The translations under genes were made by a program, and so were the position numbers. Below the pieces are notes generated by a model. That model made no database searches. It had not been told where the DNA came from and was given only the letters and a program-made list of their open reading frames with translations. This document shows, one piece after another, positions 13,572-20,201 of a stretch of DNA of 21,066 nt. How positions within the stretch are numbered: the first letter of the stretch is position 1; every line of letters starts with the position of its first letter. Origin of the DNA: Brevundimonas sp. (GTDB lineage Bacteria; Pseudomonadota; Alphaproteobacteria; Caulobacterales; Caulobacteraceae); the NCBI GenBank assembly GCA_031119155.1, contig JAVHYH010000019.1, positions 1 to 21,066 on the forward strand, given 5' to 3'.

Positions 13572-14522
13572 CTATTCGGCGGCGATGGCCGTGCCCGAGA
13601 CGGGGCCGATGCCGGCGGCGTCGAAGGCGGCGAAGATTTCGCGCTCGGCGGCCTCGCCCAGGTTCTTGAGCGGCTCGCGGATGGTGGCGTGGTCAAGCAC
13701 GCCGCGCTTCACGAGGCCCAGCTTCAGGGCGACGGTGCCCTCCATGTGCGACCCGCGGTGATAGACGGCCTTGGTCACCGGCAGCAGCTGCTCGAAGATG
13801 CGACGGGCTTCCGGATAGTCCTGCGCCTTGCCGGCCTCGATCAGCTTGACCAGCAGTTCCGGCGCGATGTTGCCGTAGCCGACCAGCAGGCCGTCGACGT
13901 CGAACATGGTCGGCAGCAGCCATTCGTCATGGCACGACAGGACCTGCAGTTCGGGGGCGACCTTCTTGAGTTCCGGGATCTCGGTGTACCAGCGCTTCAT
14001 GTTGCGCACGCCGTTCTTGGTGGCGACGACGCCGTCCTGGGTGGCGATGTCGATCTGCGTCTGCAGATCGTAGGAGGCCTTGGTCGCGTCGGGGTACTGG
14101 AAGAGGATGCACTCCAGGCCGGACTCCTGCCAGATCGCCCTGTAGCGATCCTGCGGGGCGCCCTTCTGGAAGCCGAAGCGCAGCCAGCCGTGGTTCGGAT
14201 AGACCAGGGCGCCGGTGGCGCCGGCGGCCTTCGAGGCCTTGGCTTCCTCGGCGGCGACCTTGGTGCCTTCGCCGGTGATGCCGGCGATGATCGGCACGGC
14301 GCCGTCCACGGCTTCGGCGTAGGTTTCGATGAGCTTCAGGCGCTCTTCAACGGTCAGGAAGGTGCCCTCACCGGCGTGGCCGAGGATGACCAGGCTCTTC
14401 ACGCCTTCGATCGACACCAGCCATTTGGCCAGCTGGGCGTTGGCGGCGTAGTCGACCTCGCCATCGCGGGTGAAGACGGTGACCGGAGCCGGGCTGAGGC
14501 CGCGCAGATCCATGACGCTCAT
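13572..14522 (-). CDS. Dihydrodipicolinate synthase/N-acetylneuraminate lyase family protein
   Basis: This 316-residue protein is a class I aldolase of the DHDPS/NAL TIM-barrel superfamily, which forms or cleaves C-C bonds with pyruvate through a lysine Schiff base. Visible marks are LGHAGEGTFLTVEER at 47-61 (GxxGE motif with H-A in place of the T-T of DHDPS), the catalytic tyrosine in LFQYP (Tyr143) and the Schiff-base lysine in VVATKNG (Lys169). The altered GxxGE motif and the YP rather than YNxP signature argue against lysine biosynthesis and for a catabolic aldolase or dehydratase. ATG 14522 follows GAGAGGA. An operator-like palindrome lies upstream, and a LacI-type regulator is divergent. 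Confidence 0.87.
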   Translation of the reverse strand: MSVMDLRGLSPAPVTVFTRDGEVDYAANAQLAKWLVSIEGVKSLVILGHAGEGTFLTVEERLKLIETYAEAVDGAVPIIAGITGEGTKVAAEEAKASKAAGATGALVYPNHGWLRFGFQKGAPQDRYRAIWQESGLECILFQYPDATKASYDLQTQIDIATQDGVVATKNGVRNMKRWYTEIPELKKVAPELQVLSCHDEWLLPTMFDVDGLLVGYGNIAPELLVKLIEAGKAQDYPEARRIFEQLLPVTKAVYHRGSHMEGTVALKLGLVKRGVLDHATIREPLKNLGEAAEREIFAAFDAAGIGPVSGTAIAAE

Positions 14523-14560
14523 GGGGAAATCCTCTCTGGAGTTTCTTATGGGCATCACTG

Positions 14561-14590
14561 AGTGGGAACGATGCCGGGAACGTTCCCACT
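14561..14590. promoter_or_regulatory. LacI-family operator between the lyase and regulator genes
   Basis: GGGAACGTTCCC at 14576-14587 is a perfect 12-bp palindrome with central CG, the classical form of a LacI/GalR-family operator. It is nested in a larger inverted repeat, AGTGGGAACG (14561-14570) and CGTTCCCACT (14581-14590), so three GGGAACG half-sites occur in 30 bases. It lies 39 bp upstream of the lyase ATG and about 70 bp upstream of the regulator ATG, where binding could repress both. Assignment to the adjacent regulator is an inference. Confidence 0.8.
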
Positions 14591-14657
14591 TTACATTCGA
14601 CTCAAGGGGCGTCAAGCCCGGCGTCAGGATGTCGCGCAGGGGAGCGCCGGACGAACG

Positions 14658-15677
14658 ATGACGGACACCAGGGGGGACAACGGTCGCGTGACCATCCTCG
14701 ACATCGCGCGGGCGACCGGCGTGTCGAAGAGCAGCGTCTCCCGCTTCCTGGACGAGCGCGCGCGTCCCTCGAACAGCGAGACGGCGCAACTGGTGCGCCG
14801 CGTCGCCGCCGAGCTGGGCTATGTGCGCGACGTGTCGGCGGCCAATCTGCGCCGGGGCTCGACGGGCATGATCGGCGTCATCGTGCCGCGCCTGACCGAC
14901 ACCGTCATGGCCATGCTCTACGAGGCCTTGGCCAGGGCGGCCGGGCGGCACCAGCGCTTCACCATCGTGGCGACCACCGATGACGATCCGGCGGCGAACC
15001 AGCGGACGGTGGACATGCTTCTGGCGCGCGGCGTGGACGGACTGGTGCTGGCCACAGCGCGAATCGGAGACGGCTTCGCCGAGCGGCTGGCGGCGCAGGG
15101 GGTGCGGTTCGTGCTGGCCCTGCGGACCGACGAGATCCACCCCTCCTCCGTCGGGGACGACCGGCTGGGCGGGTTCCTCGCCACGCGTCACCTGATCGAT
15201 CTGGGCCACAGGCGCATCGGCCTGATCGCCGGGCCGGCGGACGCCTCGAACGCCGTCGGCCGGGTCGAGGGCTATCGGCAGGCGATGGCCGAGGCCGGGA
15301 TCGAGGTCCGGCCTGAATGGGTGGTTCCCTCGACCTTCGGGCTGGAGGGCGGGCATCGCGCCGCGCGCCAACTGATCGCCCTGTCGGAGCGGCCGACCGC
15401 CATCTTCGCCGTCAATGACAACACCGCCATCGGCGCGGTCTCGGCCCTGACGCAGGCGGGCCTGAACGTGCCGGGCGACGTCTCCGTGGTCGGCTACAAC
15501 GACATCCCGATCGTCAGCCACCTGCCGACGCCGCTGACCACCGTCCGCATTCCGTTTGATCAGGTGGCGGCGCGGGCGCTGGACCTGCTGATCGAGGGGC
15601 CGGATGCGCATGGCGATCCGATCTCGCGGGCGGCCCCGACCCTGATTCCCCGCAAGTCGACGGCGCGCCCGGCCTAG
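14658..15677 (+). CDS. LacI-family transcriptional regulator
   Basis: The 339-residue protein has an N-terminal LacI-type helix-turn-helix (VTILDIARATGVSKSSVSRFLDE at 11-33), a hinge helix (SAANLRRGSTG, about 60-70) and a periplasmic-binding-protein-like effector domain (MIGVIVPRLTDTVMAMLYEAL..., HLIDLGHRRIGLIAGP, PTAIFAVNDNTAIGAVSAL, VSVVGYNDIPIVSHLPTPLTTV). The ATG at 14658 begins just before the HTH; the ribosome-binding site is weak (GGGGAG about 13 bases upstream). It is divergent from the DHDPS-family gene and probably represses that lyase, and perhaps the transporter and porin, until a sugar-like inducer binds. Its stop overlaps the convergent methyltransferase stop by two codon positions (CTAG). 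Confidence 0.93.
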   Translation: MTDTRGDNGRVTILDIARATGVSKSSVSRFLDERARPSNSETAQLVRRVAAELGYVRDVSAANLRRGSTGMIGVIVPRLTDTVMAMLYEALARAAGRHQRFTIVATTDDDPAANQRTVDMLLARGVDGLVLATARIGDGFAERLAAQGVRFVLALRTDEIHPSSVGDDRLGGFLATRHLIDLGHRRIGLIAGPADASNAVGRVEGYRQAMAEAGIEVRPEWVVPSTFGLEGGHRAARQLIALSERPTAIFAVNDNTAIGAVSALTQAGLNVPGDVSVVGYNDIPIVSHLPTPLTTVRIPFDQVAARALDLLIEGPDAHGDPISRAAPTLIPRKSTARPA

Positions 15678-16261
15678 CGACGGATCAGGCTGTCATAGAC
15701 GTGGGTGACGGCGTCGAAGCGGACGCGGGCGGGCTGGCCCGCGTGGTCGGCGACGACAAACCACTCGTCCGGCAGTCCGGCGGCGACGAGGTCGGCGATC
15801 CGGTCGCTGTTCCAGCCCAGCAGCAGGCGGCCGCCGGGGCGAAGGATGGCGGCCATGGCGGCGAAGGCGCGGCGCTGGGCCTCGACCTCATCGACGCCGA
15901 AGCCGAGCACGCCGTTGCAGATCACCGCATCGAAGGTCAGGTCGGCGAAGACCTGATCGATCTCGCACAGGTCGCCGGTGCGGTGACGGCCCTCGCGGCC
16001 CCAGCGCGCGGCAGACGGATCGATATCCGTGGTCCAGACCTCGGCGCCCTGGGTCTCCAGCGCGGCGTAGTCGGTGGCGGTATAGGCGCGGCAGCCGACC
16101 CAGAGGATGCGCCCGCGGTCCGCGGCGAAGGCCGGGATATAGGCCTCGGCCAGCAGCTTGCGGTCCGGCAGGTCGCGGATCGACTTCGTCTTCGCCGCGG
16201 CGCGCCGGACGGCGGCCTCCTTGCCGAAGAAGAGGTTGGTCAGGAAGGTGCGTCCGCCCAT
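15674..16261 (-). CDS. Class I SAM-dependent methyltransferase
   Basis: The 195-residue protein has a Rossmann methyltransferase core: motif I region ILWVGCRAYTATDY (about 52-65), the acidic strand-2 end WTTDIDPSAARWG, the strand-4 region LTFDAVICNGVLGFGVDE and the strand-5 region ILRPGGRLLLGWN. The usual glycine-rich motif I is reduced to VGCRAYT. GAGGC lies eight bases before the ATG. It is the last gene of a leftward set after a glycosyltransferase (43-bp gap), so methylation of a glycan or lipid-linked sugar is a reasonable guess, not shown by sequence. It ends convergently against the LacI-type gene. Confidence 0.82.
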   Translation of the reverse strand: MGGRTFLTNLFFGKEAAVRRAAAKTKSIRDLPDRKLLAEAYIPAFAADRGRILWVGCRAYTATDYAALETQGAEVWTTDIDPSAARWGREGRHRTGDLCEIDQVFADLTFDAVICNGVLGFGVDEVEAQRRAFAAMAAILRPGGRLLLGWNSDRIADLVAAGLPDEWFVVADHAGQPARVRFDAVTHVYDSLIRR

Positions 16262-16304
16262 GGCGTGCCTCGATCAAACATGGGTGAAACCGGCGGTCCG
16301 CCGA

Positions 16305-17417
16305 TCATGCGGCGGGATGGGCGGATTGGCCAGAGACTCCACGGCGCTGGTCCAACAGGCGACCGCGAAGGTCATCCAACTGGCCGGTCCGAACGACGGG
16401 GCTGTGAACGGCGATGACATGCGCCTGCCCCGCGCGGGCCATCGACAGGCGCAGGGCCGGATCCTCGACCAGCCGCAGCATGGCCTCGGCGAGACCGGGG
16501 GCCTCGGGCGGATCGACATAGAGGGCGTGATCGCCGCTGGCCTCGCGCAGGCCGCCCCGGCCCGAAGACACCAGCGCCGCGCCGCCCGCATGAGCCTCCA
16601 GCGCGGTCAGGCCCAGGGCCTCGGCCACCCGTGACGGGGTGACGGCGATGGCGGCGCGGCGGGTCAGTTCGATGACCTTGGCGATGGGGGCGGACCGGTG
16701 CACCTCGACACGGTCCCCGAAACGCTCAAGGGCGCGGACATGCGGCGCGGCCCAGGCCTCGTGCTTCTCCCAATCGCCCAGCATGAGGGCGCCGCGCCAA
16801 TCCGGATGGCGATCCAGAACGGTGGCCAGCGCCGCGCAGAAGGCGTCCAGCCCCTTCTCCTGCATGGCCCGGCCGACGAACAGGATCAGCGGATCGCGAT
16901 CCTCGACGTCACCACGCCAGTCCTCGACATCGATCGGATTGCACACCGCCGAGACCGAGCCGCCGAAGCGGGGATAGTCGGCGCGAAACTCCTCGGTGGC
17001 GGCCTCGCTGACGAACAGCAGATGGTCGAAGGCCCGCAGGCGCGCCCGGTAGCGGAACCGCTCGAACGGATTGCCCGGCGGCTTGATGCGGGTGTGGCGA
17101 TACAGGACGTGGATCGGACCGGGCAGCCCCCTGGCCAGTTCGGCGGCGGGGCCCAGTTGCTGGTGATACTCGACGATGTCCGGCCCGAAGTCGCGCAGCA
17201 GGGCGGCGACCGCGTGGGTGCGGGCGGCCTTGCCCAGTCCGGCGGGGACGGTCACCAGCCCCGGCAGGGCCGGGTCGAGCGCACCCGCGTCACAGATGAT
17301 TCGAATGTCGTCTCTGTAGCGGCTGCGCGCGTTCAGGACCGCGGCGACCGTCTCCATGGAGTTGGTGCGCCCCCGCTCCATCAAGCTGCCCCGAGGCATG
17401 ACGACGGCGATCTTCAT
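16305..17417 (-). CDS. GT4-family glycosyltransferase
   Basis: The 370-residue protein has the GT-B layout of GT4 retaining glycosyltransferases: N-terminal MKIAVVMPRG strand with the loop SLMERGRTNSMET, the domain-linker SAVCNPIDVEDW, then the C-terminal nucleotide-sugar domain with ILFVGRAMQEKGLD (176-191), SAPIAKVIELTRRAAIAVTPSRVAEALGLTALEAHAGG, where Glu266 and Glu274 form the E-x7-E motif. It has no membrane segment, so it would act at the cytoplasmic face. The ATG at 17417 begins the conserved N-terminus. The upstream gene, as read here, overlaps it by 128 bp in another frame, probably because of a frameshift in that gene rather than a wrong start here. Confidence 0.9.
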   Translation of the reverse strand: MKIAVVMPRGSLMERGRTNSMETVAAVLNARSRYRDDIRIICDAGALDPALPGLVTVPAGLGKAARTHAVAALLRDFGPDIVEYHQQLGPAAELARGLPGPIHVLYRHTRIKPPGNPFERFRYRARLRAFDHLLFVSEAATEEFRADYPRFGGSVSAVCNPIDVEDWRGDVEDRDPLILFVGRAMQEKGLDAFCAALATVLDRHPDWRGALMLGDWEKHEAWAAPHVRALERFGDRVEVHRSAPIAKVIELTRRAAIAVTPSRVAEALGLTALEAHAGGAALVSSGRGGLREASGDHALYVDPPEAPGLAEAMLRLVEDPALRLSMARAGQAHVIAVHSPVVRTGQLDDLRGRLLDQRRGVSGQSAHPAA

Positions 17418-18333
17418 TTCTGGCGTGGCTCCGGCTCGGGCCGTTCAACCCGAACAGGCGACGCAGCTTGTACTGCGCCTTGATCCGACCCTCAAACGGC
17501 GAATGCGTCAGGCTTTTCACGTCGACGCAGGTGATGTTTCCAAAGCCCGACAGGGTGTGCAGGCCGTCCGTATAACCGTCCAGAACGCCGTCCGGTTCGA
17601 ACCGGCGCACCTCGGTGGCGGCGAAACGGTCGGGCGTCAGTTCATCGATCCGCAGCAGGCGGATGCGCCGGCCGTAGCCCTCGGCGCAGTCCTGAACCGG
17701 CAGGTGCAGGACGCCGTCCTGCTCGAAGGCCGAACCGCCGGGACGCGAGCCCCTGGGACAGGCGCGCACCGGGTTGGCGGCGTGGGGCGTCCACGGCCCC
17801 GTCAGGCTGTCGGCCCAGGCGATGTGAAGCTCGCGCATGGCGCGGTCCTGGTCCCCCGGCAGGGCGTAGAACATCCACCAGCGCTCGCCCGACCGAACCA
17901 CGGTGGCGTCAATGGCCGGGACGTCCATCAGACGATGGGCCGGCTCCCACTGATCGGGGAAGCGGACGCAGCGATACAGGGTCAGGCCGCCGCTCTTGTA
18001 GCCCTCCGGCAGCATGTAGAGCTCGCCGTCGTCCTCGATCAGGCTGGGGTAGGACAGGTGGAAGGGCTCGGCGAGCGCGACGCCCTGCCCGATCACCGTA
18101 TTGTCGGCATCGTACTGGACGTAATGGATCTCGCCGCGTCGGACCCGGTAGTCGAAGGCCTCGACGAACACCGTCAGCACGCCGTCCCGCTCGATGCCGA
18201 ACGGATCGGCGGAGTACTGGAACGACCGCTCCCCCTCCGGCAGCCAGACGATGTCCGCCGCCTTCAGGCCGCCCGGCTCGAGAATGTGTGAAAGCGGCTT
18301 GCGAACGAAGCCCGAGCGCCAGAGGTCAAACAT
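17290..18333 (-). CDS. GINT1-N-like (glycosyl hydrolase 43/32-type beta-propeller) protein, 3' end probably frameshifted
   Basis: The 347-residue frame resembles the N-terminal domain of glucosamine inositolphosphorylceramide transferase 1 (GINT1), a beta-propeller fold found in plants and bacteria: SADPFGIERDGVLTVFVEAF (41-60), AEPFHLSYPSLIEDDGELYMLPE (88-110), DATVVRSGERWWMFYA and ELHIAWADSLTGPWTPHAANPV. Conserved sequence stops near residue 298 (RRLFGLNGP). The last 49 residues are Arg/His-rich and mostly overlap the glycosyltransferase start in another frame. One extra C in GGCCCG (plus strand 17438-17442) would instead give the tail PEPEPRQK and a TGA at 17416-17414 overlapping the next ATG (ATGA). 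The ribosome-binding site is weak. Confidence 0.75.
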   Translation of the reverse strand: MFDLWRSGFVRKPLSHILEPGGLKAADIVWLPEGERSFQYSADPFGIERDGVLTVFVEAFDYRVRRGEIHYVQYDADNTVIGQGVALAEPFHLSYPSLIEDDGELYMLPEGYKSGGLTLYRCVRFPDQWEPAHRLMDVPAIDATVVRSGERWWMFYALPGDQDRAMRELHIAWADSLTGPWTPHAANPVRACPRGSRPGGSAFEQDGVLHLPVQDCAEGYGRRIRLLRIDELTPDRFAATEVRRFEPDGVLDGYTDGLHTLSGFGNITCVDVKSLTHSPFEGRIKAQYKLRRLFGLNGPSRSHARNEDRRRHASGQLDGAGAHQLHGDGRRGPERAQPLQRRHSNHL

Positions 18334-18619
18334 GCGCGATCCGCGCAGCGTGCCGCCGCTGGCCGGAACAGGCCGGTCCGAATGCCGAAGCCTTCATCGC
18401 ACTACCCTTCTGATGCAGACCGCCCGGCCCCGATCAGGAGCCGGAGCCGGGCGTGAGGTGGCGCGCATGTGGGGGAACTGCGCGCTCTCATCGGGTAAGA
18501 CGGCGCCCTCCGGCGCTTGCCTCAAAAGAATCTGCACGGCATGACGGACGGACCTGCTTCGGGGGATGCAGGAGGCCCGGCGCATCCGGGATTGCGGGGT
18601 TCAGGAGGGCCGCACGGAG

Positions 18620-19144
18620 TTGACTGCGCCGCCTACGCCTTCCCTGACCGACTCCTATTTCGAGCAGCGAGATGCGCTGGCGCGGTTCCTGCGCGCGCGT
18701 CTGGGCGGGTCGGCCGATGTCGAGGACCTGCTGCAGGACCTCTATCTGAAGGTCTCCCGGGTCGAGCCCGGAACAGATATCCGCGAGCCCCGCGCCTTCC
18801 TCTACAAACTGGCGTCCAACCTGCTGATGGACCGGCGGCGCGCGAGCTTGAGAGGCGCGGCGCGGGACGGCGCCTGGCGGGACGCGACCCAGGTCGCGGG
18901 CCTGACCGAAGACATCGACGACGCCCCGAGCGCCGAGGCGGTCGTGGCCGGGCGCGAGCGGCTGGCGGCCCTGATCGCCGCGGTGGAGACCCTGCCGCGC
19001 AAGACCGCCGCCATATTCCGGATGCACAAGTTTGACGGGTTGAGCTATGCCGAAGTCGCGGTCCGGCTGGAGATTTCGAGAAGCTCCGTCGAGAAGCACA
19101 TGATGGAGGCCCTGAAGCTTCTGGCCGCACGGACTCCGCCGTGA
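18620..19144 (+). CDS. FecI-like ECF RNA polymerase sigma factor
   Basis: The 174-residue product has sigma region 2 (DSYFEQRDALARFLRARLGGSADVEDLLQDLYLKV..., RAFLYKLASNLLMDRRR) and region 4 (VETLPRKTAAIFRMHKFDGLSYAEVAVRLEISRSSVEKHMMEALKLL), with no region 3, as in ECF factors of the FecI group. It should be released by the adjacent FecR when the TonB receptor is occupied. The TTG at 18620 is preferred because AGGAGGG lies at 18603-18609 and family homology begins soon after. An ATG at 18566 would add 18 residues but has no spaced ribosome-binding site; the choice is not certain. Confidence 0.9.
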   Translation: MTAPPTPSLTDSYFEQRDALARFLRARLGGSADVEDLLQDLYLKVSRVEPGTDIREPRAFLYKLASNLLMDRRRASLRGAARDGAWRDATQVAGLTEDIDDAPSAEAVVAGRERLAALIAAVETLPRKTAAIFRMHKFDGLSYAEVAVRLEISRSSVEKHMMEALKLLAARTPP

Positions 19145-19253
19145 TGCGCGCCGGAATTCCAGACTTTTCTATTTTAACTGGAGGTGGCGCCGTCGCGGCG
19201 ACGTCTCACCACAGAGGGCCGTTCGGAACGGCTCCGGATCGGCAAACGGACAG
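19145..19253. other. Intergenic region between sigma factor and FecR genes
   Basis: This 109-bp gap is longer than usual for a FecI-FecR pair. It contains the only AT-rich block in the neighbourhood (ACTTTTCTATTTTAACTGG, 19162-19180), preceded by GGAATTCC, and a CGTCGC-G-GCGACG inverted repeat near 19190-19202. A separate promoter for fecR and the receptor is possible; no ECF consensus is clear enough to claim. Confidence 0.4.
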
Positions 19254-20201
19254 ATGACCCTTCACCCCGACATCGACGAACAGGCGCAAGGGTGGTTCGT
19301 CCGCCTGAACGGCGCCGATGCGTCCGAGGCGGAGTGGCTGGCCTTCCAGGACTGGCTGGAGGCGGATGACGCCCATCGGCTGGCCTATGACCGGGTGGAG
19401 CAGCTGTGGATCGAACTGGACGAGGTTCCCGCCACCGTGCTTCCGGCCAATGAGGATTTCGCGGAAGCGCGTCCGCGCCGGCGACTGAACTGGCTGTATC
19501 CGGCCGTCGGCATCGCCGCGGCGGTGGCCCTGGCCGTCGGCGTCTGGCCGATGTTCATGGCGGGCGAGGCGGTGACCTACACCACCGACGATGCGCCACG
19601 GACGGTGCAACTGGCGGACGGTTCGACCATCCACATGAACCGGCACTCGGACCTCAGCGTCCGGATGAAGCCGGGACGGCGCGAGGTGATGCTGGCCGAT
19701 GGCGAGGCCGCCTTCGATGTCGCGCACGATGCGCAACGCCCGTTCGTGATCACCGCCGACCGCCACAGCGTGCAGGTGCTGGGCACCGCCTTCAATGTGG
19801 TCAGCCACGCCGACCGCTTCTCGGTCAGCGTCGAGCGGGGCGTCGTCGCCGTCACGCCCGCTGAAGGTCAGCCGCCGCTGCGACTGACCGCCGGCCAGAA
19901 GGTCGAGCAGGTCGGAAACGCGGCGGTGGTGCGCAGCCGGGTCGACCCCGCCGGCGCTTCGGCCTGGCGCAACGGCGTCCTGGTCTATCGCAACGCCTCG
20001 CTCGATCAGGTCGGCGACGACCTGTCGCGTTACTTCGGCAAACCGGTTACCGTGTCCGCATCAGCGCGGGACGTCCGGTTCACCGGGGTCCTGCGGGTGG
20101 GCGACGAGGCGATCATGCTGGAACAGTTGCGCGAACTGGCTCCGGTTCAGGTCTCCCGATCCCCCGACAGGGTGGATTTGACCGGGCGTGACGGGCGCTG
20201 A
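19254..20201 (+). CDS. FecR-family anti-sigma / signal transducer
   Basis: FecR proteins sit in the inner membrane, hold the ECF sigma factor inactive and receive a signal from the STN domain of a TonB receptor. The 315-residue product has the N-terminal DUF4880 sigma-binding domain (EQAQGWFVRLNGADASEAEWLAFQDWLEADDAHRLAYDRVEQLW, about 9-52), one membrane segment at about 82-103, the FecR domain (TVQLADGSTIHMNRHSDLSV... VQVLGTAFNVVSHADRFSVSVERGVVAV) and a C-terminal receptor-facing domain (LDQVGDDLSRYFGKPVTV...). It follows the sigma gene, and its 3' end overlaps the receptor start by 14 bases. The ribosome-binding site before ATG 19254 is weak. Confidence 0.93.
   Translation: MTLHPDIDEQAQGWFVRLNGADASEAEWLAFQDWLEADDAHRLAYDRVEQLWIELDEVPATVLPANEDFAEARPRRRLNWLYPAVGIAAAVALAVGVWPMFMAGEAVTYTTDDAPRTVQLADGSTIHMNRHSDLSVRMKPGRREVMLADGEAAFDVAHDAQRPFVITADRHSVQVLGTAFNVVSHADRFSVSVERGVVAVTPAEGQPPLRLTAGQKVEQVGNAAVVRSRVDPAGASAWRNGVLVYRNASLDQVGDDLSRYFGKPVTVSASARDVRFTGVLRVGDEAIMLEQLRELAPVQVSRSPDRVDLTGRDGR

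Noticed and set aside
14523..15611. N-terminal extension of the DHDPS-family frame through the LacI-type gene
   Set aside because: The frame stays open by GC bias only. The family start, a ribosome-binding site and the operator all support ATG 14522.
18334..18565. Possible small gene or RNA between the GINT1-like gene and the sigma factor
   Set aside because: No frame with start, ribosome-binding site and protein-like composition was seen. Only a short GCGCC-CTCC-GGCGC hairpin is present.
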